NCBI RefSeq assembly: GCF_024330105.1
Contig: NZ_JANDHW010000011.1
Location: forward strand, 1 to 64,000
DNA length: 64,000 bases
From: Coprobacter tertius
GTDB lineage: Bacteria; Bacteroidota; Bacteroidia; Bacteroidales; Coprobacteraceae
Direction: 5' to 3'
Made by a program: the position numbers and the translations under genes. Within the stretch, counting starts at the first letter, position 1. Each line of letters opens with the position of its first letter. Shown one piece after another: positions 36,938-45,251 of this stretch. The notes beneath the pieces were generated by a model. The model made no database searches. It was given only the letters and a program-made list of their open reading frames with translations, and had not been told where the DNA came from.

Positions 36938-37929
36938 AACGCTGCGAAAGTTATCCGGGGAAATATGTTCTGCCGGATTTCCGTTTTTGTCTCATTTTCG
37001 TTTATTTGTATGTATTTTCTTTATCCCGATTTTGTGGGGTAATGGAGTGGATGCCTTGTTCGGCGAATACCCCTTTTTATTCCTACTTTACATATATATG
37101 GCTGCATAAAAGCTGGACGCATCTTATCCTCAATGTGTTAGCATTCTTTAGTATTTCGACGTTTCTTTCTCAGAAAATGAAGTCTGTGGAATATATGGTA
37201 TCAGGGTATATTATTGCTGTTGTATCGGCTTTTATAACAGCCGGAGAAAACTTTGTATGCGGAAGTAGCGGGTGGGTATGTGCATTATGGGGGATGGATT
37301 GGGCTTCGCTCATTTTATCGGGAGAGTGTAAAAGTTACCGTTTCTTTACCAGTACGTTTGGTTTTTTGGTGACGATGTTATTGGGCTTTTTTCATCCGGC
37401 ATTTGATGGAATATTACATTTGGTAGCCTTTTTTTTCGGGTGTTTATATGTATTATGCCGCCGGTTTAGATCGGTTGTTTTTGGAGGTATAATTGTGTTA
37501 TTTTTTTTTACCTCTTGTTCGGTAAGAAAAAAAACTGAAACTGTTGACTGGACAGTTAAAAATTCTGTGCGGGATACGGTATCGGTACAAAAGCAAGAGC
37601 ATTCTGAAAAGTGTAAATCGAATTATGTAACAGTTGAGACCGAAGAATGGGAAGCTATGCCTTTTGATACGGTGGCGTGGAACGGATGTCGGGAAAATTT
37701 ACAACTGAAGAAGAAAAAAGTTGTACGGGTTACCGTACAAAATCGGAGTAAATACGATCGTGAAATATCGTTGGATAGAAAACAGGAAAGTATAAAAGAC
37801 TCTACCCGCTTTATTAATCGGGTGGAGAAAGAACAAATTCCCGCAATTCAGAGTTGGAAGACTGAACTTTGGCTGGTGTTGATTCTCTTTTTTTTAATAG
37901 GAATTATTTTATATCGGATTAAAAAATGA
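36934..37929 (+). CDS. Rhomboid-type intramembrane protease fused to a spanin-like segment
   Basis: A 331-residue membrane protein in two parts. Residues about 15-178 form a rhomboid fold with several membrane helices: HLILN with H63 and N67 in the second, GSSG with the candidate nucleophile S112, and H162 in the last. Then a hydrophobic stretch 181-194 runs into a lipobox-like FTSC with C195, a charged periplasmic-type segment (196-308) and a final membrane helix at about 312-327. This second part has the layout of a one-piece phage spanin (lipoprotein end plus inner-membrane helix), which joins inner and outer membranes at lysis. It overlaps both neighbours by 4 bases. The fusion might instead make the lipobox a plain loop. 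Confidence 0.6.
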   Translation: MKRCESYPGKYVLPDFRFCLIFVYLYVFSLSRFCGVMEWMPCSANTPFYSYFTYIWLHKSWTHLILNVLAFFSISTFLSQKMKSVEYMVSGYIIAVVSAFITAGENFVCGSSGWVCALWGMDWASLILSGECKSYRFFTSTFGFLVTMLLGFFHPAFDGILHLVAFFFGCLYVLCRRFRSVVFGGIIVLFFFTSCSVRKKTETVDWTVKNSVRDTVSVQKQEHSEKCKSNYVTVETEEWEAMPFDTVAWNGCRENLQLKKKKVVRVTVQNRSKYDREISLDRKQESIKDSTRFINRVEKEQIPAIQSWKTELWLVLILFFLIGIILYRIKK

Positions 37930-38426
37930 CTGGAAAAACAATGGAAATTAGAAAAATAATGTGGCAATTCCCTTTGGAAGAACTGATTGGAGAGTTAAAC
38001 ATGAGATCATCACGTCATTTACCTTCGTTGCGAAAAGATGGAGACAACGGGGAAGACTGGACCGATCTTTATGTTTTAAGTGATGGTGAGAAAGAATGGG
38101 TGATAAAGTCTTTACAGGAAGTATTTCCTCAAGTTTACGGTGCTCTATCGGCTCGTTTATCGAAAACGGATTTAATCACAGTAGATGAGAACGGTATATC
38201 GATGGGGATAATTTTCCCGGTTGAATGTCCCGATTCATTAACGGAACTTATACGACGGCAAATAAAAGAAGTATCGGTAACGTATGTTTTATCCCGTTGG
38301 TATTTGATACACGATGCTAATTTGGGAACTTATTATGCAGCCCGGTGCGACGGTGCGATGAATGAATTGCGTTCGTTGCTCTCCCGGGTAACGAAGACGC
38401 GTCGGCCGACAAATTATCAGTTCTGA
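37926..38426 (+). CDS. Hypothetical phage-like protein, possible head-tail adaptor
   Basis: A 166-residue soluble protein with helical ends, an aspartate-rich loop near residues 35-48 and a C-terminal helical block holding LIRRQIKEVSVTYVLSRW and AMNELRSLLSRV. Proteins of this size and helical pattern, active as connectors between portal and tail, are common in phage structural clusters, but I cannot match a family. It is the last gene of module B and overlaps the rhomboid-spanin gene by 4 bases. A terminator follows after 4 bases. Confidence 0.5.
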   Translation: MTGKTMEIRKIMWQFPLEELIGELNMRSSRHLPSLRKDGDNGEDWTDLYVLSDGEKEWVIKSLQEVFPQVYGALSARLSKTDLITVDENGISMGIIFPVECPDSLTELIRRQIKEVSVTYVLSRWYLIHDANLGTYYAARCDGAMNELRSLLSRVTKTRRPTNYQF

Positions 38427-38430
38427 TAAA

Positions 38431-38462
38431 ATAAGGGTTGTACGAAATAGTACAACCCTTAT
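38431..38462. terminator. Bidirectional terminator between module B and slyD
   Basis: ATAAGGGTTGTAC and GTACAACCCTTAT form a 13-bp perfect stem with a 6-base loop between two convergent genes. U tracts are short on both sides. Confidence 0.8.
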
Positions 38463-38481
38463 CATATCTTTTTTTCGAGTA

Positions 38482-39030
38482 TTAGTGGCATCCGTCGCAT
38501 CCGCTTCCGCAGTCGTCGCTGTCACATCCACAACTGCATCCGCCGCCGCAAGAGGGATGCAATTCTTCAGGAGTTGCTTCGCGAACGGCAAGAATTTTCC
38601 CTACGAAATGAAGATCTTCTCCAGCCAAAGGGTGATTAAAATCCATGATAACAACATCGTCTTTAACTTCGAGAACCGATCCGTTAAGACGATTACCGTT
38701 TGAATCCATCATCGGAACGGTATTTCCCGGGAAAATCATTTCGTTATCGAATTTTCCATCGACTTCGAAAATCTCTTTTCCCAGCTCGAGTACATGCTCT
38801 TTATTATATTCGCCATAAGCTTCGTCGCTTGGGAGTACAAAATCGAATTCATCACCGGCTTTTAAGCCTTTAAGTTTGGCTTCGAATGCAGGAAGCATTT
38901 GATCGGCTCCGAAAACAAATTTCAGCGGATTTTCAGAAGTAGCTTTCTCCATTAATTCCTGTTCTTTGTCTTCGCCTACGTAAAGGTCATAAGTAGCTTC
39001 TACAAACTGACCGGGTTTTACTATTTCCAT
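38482..39030 (-). CDS. slyD: FKBP-type peptidyl-prolyl isomerase, SlyD-like, with Cys-rich tail
   Basis: A 182-residue SlyD-family isomerase and chaperone. The FKBP part (about 1-70 and 128-150) encloses the insert-in-flap domain; VFGADQMLPAFE and NHPLAGEDLHF are the family landmarks. The last 25 residues are unusually rich in cysteine: seven Cys (161, 165, 167, 169, 174, 178, 181) plus His158 and His182, a likely metal-binding tail comparable with the His-rich tail of E. coli SlyD that serves nickel delivery. It is a single gene with a terminator shared with module B. Which metal it binds is unknown. Confidence 0.92.
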   Translation of the reverse strand: MEIVKPGQFVEATYDLYVGEDKEQELMEKATSENPLKFVFGADQMLPAFEAKLKGLKAGDEFDFVLPSDEAYGEYNKEHVLELGKEIFEVDGKFDNEMIFPGNTVPMMDSNGNRLNGSVLEVKDDVVIMDFNHPLAGEDLHFVGKILAVREATPEELHPSCGGGCSCGCDSDDCGSGCDGCH

Positions 39031-39422
39031 AATTGTTTATTTGTTGGTATAATTATTATTCGTCAATGTGTATAATCGCAATACAAAGCTACGAAAAGGA
39101 TTTTATTATACCGAATCATCAACAGGATTTCGCTGTTTTTTTTGAAAATTATGCTTGTCTGTTTCTTTTTTTGAAAGATATTTTGCGTTTTTAGCAATTA
39201 AGAATAAATTTATAACCTAAAAAAACGAAAAAAGGGGACAGGATAATTAAGGAAAAATAAAATGAAAAATATTTGTCTTTGAATCGAAAGAAAAACAGCG
39301 CTTTATATCGGATAATTAAAAAATCATTTGCATCTTTGCAAAACAATTTTATACTTTCTGTTGTATGATAAAGAGGGAGACCGAGAGGTTCGACTCAGTA
39401 AATAAATTATTTTAATTCAATA
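39031..39422. other. 392-bp intergenic region between slyD and the pseudouridine synthase gene
   Basis: A very A/T-rich spacer between divergent genes. On the minus strand TAGCTTTG (39084-39091) is a -7 box for slyD. On the plus strand the 14-mer TTGCATCTTTGCAA at 39328-39341 contains CATCTTTG, a near -7 box for the downstream gene; the same 14-mer recurs at 16449-16462. No gene or stable hairpin was seen. Confidence 0.5.
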
Positions 39423-40754
39423 ATGTTTCCTATGGAAAGAGAAAACAAAGCAAGGCGTCCTCGTATTGGTGAAAATAAAGGGATAGCCGCCCGGGAAGGT
39501 AATACCGAAAGATACGAAAAAGTAGAGTATTCTAAACGGGAAGATACCCATTATGACCCTGATAGAAGACCTAGGGTAAATTACAATAACGATAGAAATT
39601 ACAACCGTCCTTCTTACGGGAATAATGACGACCAAAGGCGTCCTTATAATCGTCAGCAGGGAGGATATAATAACAACCGCGGAAATTACGGGAATCAAGG
39701 TGGTGATCATAATTATAACAATAATTACAATCGCCCGCAGCGCCAATATAATAATCCGCGGTCTTATGGAAATGATCAGGAAGGTTATAATGCCAACCGC
39801 CCTTATAGGCCGCAGACCGGTGGACAGCGCCCGTATAATAACCGAGGAAATAACGGATATCAGCAACGAGGCGGATATGATAATAATCGGGGTTATAACA
39901 ATAATTATAATAATAATCGAGGTGGTTATAATAACCGTAATAACAACGGAGGCCGTCCGTTTAACCGTCCGCAACGCAGGGAAAATTTTGTTCCCAATAA
40001 GCGCATTATATACGAAGAACTGAATGTTGATCCTAATCAGCCGATACGGTTGAATAAATATATGGCGAATGCAGGTGTTTGTTCGCGCCGTGAAGCCGAC
40101 GAGTTTATACAAGCCGGACAAGTAAAAGTCAATGGGGTTGTTATGAGCGAATTGGGTACTAAAATAACGCGTAATGATGTAGTTACATTTCAGGATAAAG
40201 TGATTACGCCCGAACATAAGATATATGTATTGCTCAACAAACCGAAAGATTGTGTGACTACATCCGATGATCCTCAGGGACGGCTTACTGTGATGGATAT
40301 CGTGCGGAATGCCTGTACTGAACGCATATATCCTGTCGGCCGACTCGATCGCAACACGACGGGAGTACTTTTACTTACGAATGACGGAGATTTGGCTTCT
40401 AAGCTGACGCATCCGAAATTTATTAAGAAAAAGATTTATCATGTGTGGACGGATAAGGATGTATCGGAAGAGGATATGCAGCGCATTGCCGACGGTATCG
40501 AGCTTGAGGATGGGCCCATTCATGCCGATGCAGTAAGTTATGCGACCGATACCGATAAGAATCAGGTCGGCATCGAGATACATTCGGGACGTAATCGTAT
40601 CGTACGTCGTATGTTCGAAGCGTTAGGTTACCGGGTGATAAAACTCGATAGAGTATATTTTGCCGGGTTGACTAAAAAAAATCTACAACGCGGACGTTGG
40701 CGTTATCTGACGCAGCAGGAGGTAAATATGTTGCAGATGGGATCGTTTGAGTAA
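39423..40754 (+). CDS. RsuA/RluB-family rRNA pseudouridine synthase with Asn/Tyr-rich N-terminal extension
   Basis: A 443-residue protein. Residues 1 to about 190 are a low-complexity extension of Asn, Tyr, Gly and Arg, interrupted by RPYN and GGYNN repeats. From about 208 follows an S4 RNA-binding domain (IRLNKYMANAGVC) and the pseudouridine synthase domain with catalytic Asp309 in GRLDRNTTG. The catalytic part fits RluB/RluE/RsuA enzymes that modify rRNA. The extension resembles RNA-binding or condensate-forming segments (RGG/NYN-like) and is in frame. The start could be the ATG at 39423 or the one 9 bases later. Confidence 0.9.
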   Translation: MFPMERENKARRPRIGENKGIAAREGNTERYEKVEYSKREDTHYDPDRRPRVNYNNDRNYNRPSYGNNDDQRRPYNRQQGGYNNNRGNYGNQGGDHNYNNNYNRPQRQYNNPRSYGNDQEGYNANRPYRPQTGGQRPYNNRGNNGYQQRGGYDNNRGYNNNYNNNRGGYNNRNNNGGRPFNRPQRRENFVPNKRIIYEELNVDPNQPIRLNKYMANAGVCSRREADEFIQAGQVKVNGVVMSELGTKITRNDVVTFQDKVITPEHKIYVLLNKPKDCVTTSDDPQGRLTVMDIVRNACTERIYPVGRLDRNTTGVLLLTNDGDLASKLTHPKFIKKKIYHVWTDKDVSEEDMQRIADGIELEDGPIHADAVSYATDTDKNQVGIEIHSGRNRIVRRMFEALGYRVIKLDRVYFAGLTKKNLQRGRWRYLTQQEVNMLQMGSFE

Positions 40755-40786
40755 AAGATAAAATATCAATATAGATAAACGATGCG

Positions 40787-40825
40787 TTCGTTATGCAGAT
40801 ACAAATTTTGTATCTGCATAACGAA
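40787..40825. repeat. 18-bp inverted repeat between the pseudouridine synthase gene and asnS
   Basis: TTCGTTATGCAGATACAA (40787-40804) and its exact complement (40808-40825) are separated by 3 bases. It ends 25 bases before the asnS ATG. No T run follows, so it is not a standard terminator, though it may end or stall transcription. Confidence 0.7.
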
Positions 40826-40850
40826 TTGTAGTAGATAAAAACAAGAACGG

Positions 40851-42257
40851 ATGGAAAAGATTAGCAGAACGAAAATTGTCGATTTATTTAAAGAACCTTC
40901 CTTTGGGGAAATGGTGAATGTGAAAGGCTGGGTACGTACCCGCCGAGGAAATAAACAAGTAGGTTTTATTGCCCTGAATGACGGATCGACAATAAATAAT
41001 ATGCAAGTCGTTGTCGATTTGCAACAATTCGATGAAGAATTTCTGAAACCGATAACGACAGGAGCCTGTATAAGTGTTAACGGTATATTAGTAGAATCGC
41101 AGGGTAAAGGACAATCGGCAGAGATTCAAGCCCGTGAAATTGAGATTTACGGTACCGCCGATCCGATGACTTATCCTTTACAGAAGAAGGGGCATTCGAT
41201 GGAATTTCTGCGTGAGATTGCTCATTTACGTCCGCGTACAAATACTTTCGGGGCAGTTTTTCGTATGCGTCATAATATGGCTATCGCTATACATAAATTC
41301 TTCCATGACCGAGGATTTTTCTATTTTCATACCCCTATTATAACGGCTTCGGATTGTGAAGGAGCCGGCCAAATGTTTCAGGTAACGACATTGAATTTGT
41401 ATGACCTGAAAAAAGATGAAAACGGCTCCATTGTGTATGACAATGACTTTTTTGGGAAACAGGCGAGTCTTACCGTTTCTGGGCAACTCGAAGCAGAGTT
41501 GGCTGCTATGGCTATGGGTGCTGTTTATACATTCGGGCCCACATTTAGAGCTGAAAACTCGAATACGCCTCGTCACCTTGCCGAGTTTTGGATGGTAGAA
41601 CCCGAGGTCGCTTTTAATGAGATTGCCGAGAATATGCAATTAGCAGAAGATTTTATCAAGTATTGTGTACAGTGGGCACTTGATAATTGTCGAGACGATC
41701 TTCAATTCCTTAACGATATGTTCGATAAAGAACTTATCGCTCGTCTCGAGTCGATCGTTTCTACCCAATTCGTGAGACTTACTTATACCGAAGGAATAAA
41801 GATTCTCGAAGAGGCGGTTGCCAAAGGTCATAAATTCGAATTCCCTATATTTTGGGGAGCCGACCTTGCCTCGGAACATGAACGTTATCTGGTAGAAGAG
41901 CATTTTAAAAAGCCTGTTATTCTTACCGATTATCCCAAAGAGATAAAATCTTTCTACATGAAACAGAATGATGACGGTAAAACGGTAAGGGCTATGGATG
42001 TATTATTCCCGAAAATCGGTGAAATTATCGGAGGATCGCAGCGTGAAGAAGATCTTGAGAAGCTTTCGCGTCGTGCAAAGGAAATGGGTGTTCCCGAGAA
42101 AGATATCTGGTGGTATCTCGATACGCGTCGTTTCGGAACAGCCCCCCATTCGGGATTCGGTCTCGGTTTCGAACGTCTTTTGCTTTTCGTTACCGGTATG
42201 ACTAATATTCGGGACGTAATACCTTTCCCGAGAACTCCTAAGAATGCGGAGTTTTAA
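40851..42257 (+). CDS. asnS: Asparagine-tRNA ligase
   Basis: A 468-residue class IIb synthetase. An OB-fold anticodon-binding domain occupies about residues 1-110 ([12 protein letters not shown]), followed by the catalytic core with class II motif 2 near TFRAEN and motif 3 [15 protein letters not shown]. The [13 protein letters not shown] and the asparagine-specific residues fit AsnS over AspS. The length is normal. A long hairpin precedes and a strong terminator follows it. Confidence 0.97.
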   Translation: MEKISRTKIVDLFKEPSFGEMVNVKGWVRTRRGNKQVGFIALNDGSTINNMQVVVDLQQFDEEFLKPITTGACISVNGILVESQGKGQSAEIQAREIEIYGTADPMTYPLQKKGHSMEFLREIAHLRPRTNTFGAVFRMRHNMAIAIHKFFHDRGFFYFHTPIITASDCEGAGQMFQVTTLNLYDLKKDENGSIVYDNDFFGKQASLTVSGQLEAELAAMAMGAVYTFGPTFRAENSNTPRHLAEFWMVEPEVAFNEIAENMQLAEDFIKYCVQWALDNCRDDLQFLNDMFDKELIARLESIVSTQFVRLTYTEGIKILEEAVAKGHKFEFPIFWGADLASEHERYLVEEHFKKPVILTDYPKEIKSFYMKQNDDGKTVRAMDVLFPKIGEIIGGSQREEDLEKLSRRAKEMGVPEKDIWWYLDTRRFGTAPHSGFGLGFERLLLFVTGMTNIRDVIPFPRTPKNAEF

Positions 42258-42274
42258 AGTAATATTATAAACTA

Positions 42275-42313
42275 AAAAACGGTCTCCTATTTATTTCGGA
42301 GACCGTTTTTTTA
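42275..42313 (+). terminator. Terminator after asnS
   Basis: AAAAAACGGTCTCC and GGAGACCGTTTTTT form a 14-bp stem with a T run, between convergent asnS and tonB. It can serve both directions. Confidence 0.93.
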
Positions 42314-42361
42314 TGGATGTATTTTAGGGAAGCCCTGTTCTCTCAGAATTGTTTGAGGTTA

Positions 42362-43159
42362 TCAATTTTGTTTAAAATGATAGATAATCGTACCGGTTTG
42401 GTTGCCAGTACGTGAAACGCTTTCGAACGTAGCTTTTTTTGCTGCATTCAGCGCACGTTCACGCAATGTAGGATTCGATGCTGCATCTCCGGTGCTTCCT
42501 TTGGGAGTTACAGAGGCACTGATTACTTTTCCTGCAGGATTTACGACGATAGATATTACGATCGTTCCTTCATCGTTGCTATTGTCATAACCCGGACGAG
42601 GGAGTGTACCGGTAATACCGCGTCCTCCCAGGTTATAAGCACCGTAACCGCCGACACCGGTAAGAGCTCCCGTATTCGAGTTTCCGGTAGGGCTCCCTTG
42701 GATCCCGGTTCCTTTTTCTGCAGTACCTCTACTTCCGGTATTGTTACTGTTATTGCTGAAAAGAGATGCCATTTTGTCGAGCCGTGTATCTCTAACAGGT
42801 TCTTTAGTCGGTTGCTCAGTGTTTTTTTTCGTGTTCTGTTTTTTTTCGGGAGTTTTCTTTTTTTCTTCTTTCGGCGGATTGATATTTACTGTTTCTTCGA
42901 CATCTTGTGTTATGGTTTCGTTATCGGGTTCCGTGATTTCGGGAGATGCCTCTTCCGGAATATTTTCTTCAGCTTTTACCGGTTCGAATATTCCACTCGC
43001 TTCGTCAACGGTTCCCAGTTGTACTAAAATGCCACCGCCATCATCAGCCGGTTTGGGCGGCCGGTTGAATGTTATCAGCAACAGTATGATAATAATGAGC
43101 GTGTGGAAAAGCAACGTCCCCACTATTCCGTACAATCTGTATTTAGAATCCTCTTTCAC
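42362..43159 (-). CDS. TonB-type energy transducer
   Basis: A 265-residue protein with an N-terminal membrane anchor (about 12-31), a long Pro/Glu/Lys- and Gly/Asn-rich periplasmic spacer, and a C-terminal TonB-like domain from about residue 190 (GTIVISIVVNPAGKV). It transmits force from ExbB/ExbD to outer membrane transporters such as SusC. It follows exbD by 10 bases. It could be a TolA-like protein, but the C-terminus favours TonB. Confidence 0.88.
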   Translation of the reverse strand: MKEDSKYRLYGIVGTLLFHTLIIIILLLITFNRPPKPADDGGGILVQLGTVDEASGIFEPVKAEENIPEEASPEITEPDNETITQDVEETVNINPPKEEKKKTPEKKQNTKKNTEQPTKEPVRDTRLDKMASLFSNNSNNTGSRGTAEKGTGIQGSPTGNSNTGALTGVGGYGAYNLGGRGITGTLPRPGYDNSNDEGTIVISIVVNPAGKVISASVTPKGSTGDAASNPTLRERALNAAKKATFESVSRTGNQTGTIIYHFKQN

Positions 43160-43169
43160 GAATATTTTT

Positions 43170-43592
43170 TTAATAATTACCCTCTTTTATCGGCCTGGTA
43201 GCCAATACCATTCTTAAATTATTTTCGGCTGCGATATTTAATACTCTTACGACTTCCCGGTAGGGTACCGTCTCGTCAGCGTATAGTGCGACGAATAATT
43301 CGGGATCTTTCTGTCCGGCTTCTATCAAGAATTGGGTGAGTTCTTCGATAGAGACAGAACGTTCTGCTTCATTTCCGAAAGAAACATACAGATTGAGGTC
43401 TTTATCGATAGTTACGCGTGATAACGGCTTAGCTGCAGTTTGCTGCTTGCTTTGTGGTAAAAGTACTTTTATCGAATTAGGGAAAACGATGGTAGAGGTC
43501 ACCATAAAGAAGATCAGCAGCAGGAATATGACATCGGTCATAGATGCCATACTGAAAGAAGCATCGATTTTGTTTCTACGTTTAAGAGCCAT
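43170..43592 (-). CDS. ExbD/TolR biopolymer transport protein
   Basis: A 140-residue protein with one N-terminal membrane helix at about 19-37 preceded by the conserved Asp of MTDVIFLLLIF, followed by a periplasmic domain. It forms the proton channel with ExbB. It lies between exbB (8 bases) and tonB (10 bases). Confidence 0.94.
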   Translation of the reverse strand: MALKRRNKIDASFSMASMTDVIFLLLIFFMVTSTIVFPNSIKVLLPQSKQQTAAKPLSRVTIDKDLNLYVSFGNEAERSVSIEELTQFLIEAGQKDPELFVALYADETVPYREVVRVLNIAAENNLRMVLATRPIKEGNY

Positions 43593-43600
43593 ATCCGATT

Positions 43601-44311
43601 TTAATTTGCCGGTTCATTTAATAGATCCATAAATTCCATCGTTTTAGCTTCTAATTGGTTTACTACACCATCGACACGGGCGACAAGGTAATTATAGGCA
43701 AAAAGTGCGATAATACCTACTACCAGCCCTGCTACAGTAGTTACCAAAGCTTCGTAAATACCGCCCGAAAGAGTGGTGATATCTGCACTCGAGCCGGCTG
43801 AAGCCATGTTATAGAAAGCTCTTACCATACCGGTAACAGTACCTAAGAACCCGAGCATAGGAGCTCCGGCAGCTGCTGTAGCCAGTAAGGGGAATCCTTT
43901 TTCGAGTTTAGCTACTTCGATGTTACCTACGTTTTCTATAGCCACAAGCACATCGTTCATAGGACGTCCCAAACGGGTAATTCCTTTTTCGATAAGTCGT
44001 GCATAAGGGGTATCGGTTTTTTTACAAAGGCTTAGAGCCGAGTCTATTTCTCCGTCGTGGATGTAATCTTTGATACGATCCATGAATGTACGGTCTTCTT
44101 TGGCCGCTTTTCTGATAACGATGATACGTTCGATAAAAATATAAATTGCCAATATCGATAGTAATAAAAGAGGAATCATAATTATTCCCCCTTTAAGGGA
44201 GAGTTCCCACATATTAAGATCGGCTACCGGTGCGACAGTTGCCACTGAGTCGGTAGGAATAACGGGTGCGACCATATTGACGTCGGCAAGAATTGTAAGT
44301 ATAGTACCCAT
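43601..44311 (-). CDS. ExbB/TolQ/MotA-type proton channel protein
   Basis: A 236-residue inner membrane protein with three membrane helices: one near residues 35-60, and two near 145-175 and 190-215, with the conserved GTVTGMVRAF and VVGIIALFAYN segments. With ExbD it harvests the proton gradient for TonB. It follows pdxJ by 37 bases, so pdxJ and the energising genes are probably one unit. Confidence 0.94.
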   Translation of the reverse strand: MGTILTILADVNMVAPVIPTDSVATVAPVADLNMWELSLKGGIIMIPLLLLSILAIYIFIERIIVIRKAAKEDRTFMDRIKDYIHDGEIDSALSLCKKTDTPYARLIEKGITRLGRPMNDVLVAIENVGNIEVAKLEKGFPLLATAAAGAPMLGFLGTVTGMVRAFYNMASAGSSADITTLSGGIYEALVTTVAGLVVGIIALFAYNYLVARVDGVVNQLEAKTMEFMDLLNEPAN

Positions 44312-44348
44312 AAAAGACTATTTTAAAACGATTTGTTGTTTTTTTGAT

Positions 44349-45062
44349 TTATTTCAAGCATTCTTTATATTGCCGTATCGTATCTTGTAACCCGAGATAT
44401 AAAGCATCTGATATAAGGGCGTGGCCGATAGATACTTCGTCGAGAAAAGGAATACGGGTATGGAAAAATTGGAGATTCTTCAAGTTGAGATCATGTCCGG
44501 CATTTATTCCCAAACCGAGTTTTCTTGCGAGTTCGGCAGCCGATACGAAAGGTGCGACTGCGTTTTCGGGATCGGTTTCATAAAATGCAGCGTAAGGCTC
44601 GGTATATAACTCGATTCTGTCGGTACCGGTTTTGGCTGCTTTCTCTATATACTCGGGTTCGGTACCGATGAATAAAGAGGTTCGTATGCCGGCTTGGTTG
44701 AAACGATCGATAATTTCGCTTAAAAATTCGAAATTCGAAATCGTATCCCATCCGGCATTTGAAGTAATAGCGTCGGGCGCGTCCGGGACCAAAGTTACCT
44801 GTTCGGGTTTTACTTTTAAAACCAAATCGATGAATGCCTCCGAAGGATACCCTTCGATATTGAATTCGGTCTTGAGGATAGATCTTAAATCGAATACGTC
44901 TGAGTATCGTATATGGCGTTCATCGGGTCTCGGGTGTACGGTGATACCATCGGCTCCGAAGATTTCGCAATCGGTCGCGACTTTAACGACATCGGGAGTG
45001 TTTCCTCCCCTTGCGTTACGGAGAGTGGCCACTTTATTTACATTTACGCTTAATTTTGTCAT
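44349..45062 (-). CDS. pdxJ: Pyridoxine 5'-phosphate synthase PdxJ
   Basis: A 237-residue TIM-barrel enzyme of the DXP-dependent vitamin B6 pathway that condenses 3-amino-2-oxopropyl phosphate with deoxyxylulose 5-phosphate. The [17 protein letters not shown] start, HPRPDERHI and the [12 protein letters not shown] block are landmarks of PdxJ. The length is standard. It is the first gene of the cluster with exbB, exbD and tonB. Confidence 0.96.
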   Translation of the reverse strand: MTKLSVNVNKVATLRNARGGNTPDVVKVATDCEIFGADGITVHPRPDERHIRYSDVFDLRSILKTEFNIEGYPSEAFIDLVLKVKPEQVTLVPDAPDAITSNAGWDTISNFEFLSEIIDRFNQAGIRTSLFIGTEPEYIEKAAKTGTDRIELYTEPYAAFYETDPENAVAPFVSAAELARKLGLGINAGHDLNLKNLQFFHTRIPFLDEVSIGHALISDALYLGLQDTIRQYKECLK

Positions 45063-45192
45063 TTTCGAAAATTATTACACCTTGATTAAAAAAGGTATGC
45101 AATGTTACTAAAAAAATATCTTTTTAATAGGTTTACCGATGCTAATTTTAAGGCATCAGGTAAAAAATATCCCGAAAAACGAAAATTTTATG

Positions 45193-45200
45193 TAAGTTTG
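45193..45200 (+). promoter_or_regulatory. -7 promoter box of the CBS-domain gene
   Basis: TAAGTTTG matches TAnnTTTG and lies inside the longer possible reading frame that starts at 45102. A transcript starting near 45205 supports the start codon at 45252. No -33 TTTG is seen. Confidence 0.5.
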
Positions 45201-45251
45201 TATTGGTTTACTGAATACAAAAATAATACGATTTATTCAAATGTAGGTGCA

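Noticed and set aside
39417-40217. Long minus-strand frame opposite the pseudouridine synthase extension
   Set aside because: It is the complement of the Asn/Tyr-rich low-complexity region, giving Ile/Val-rich nonsense. The plus-strand frame continues into a recognised enzyme.
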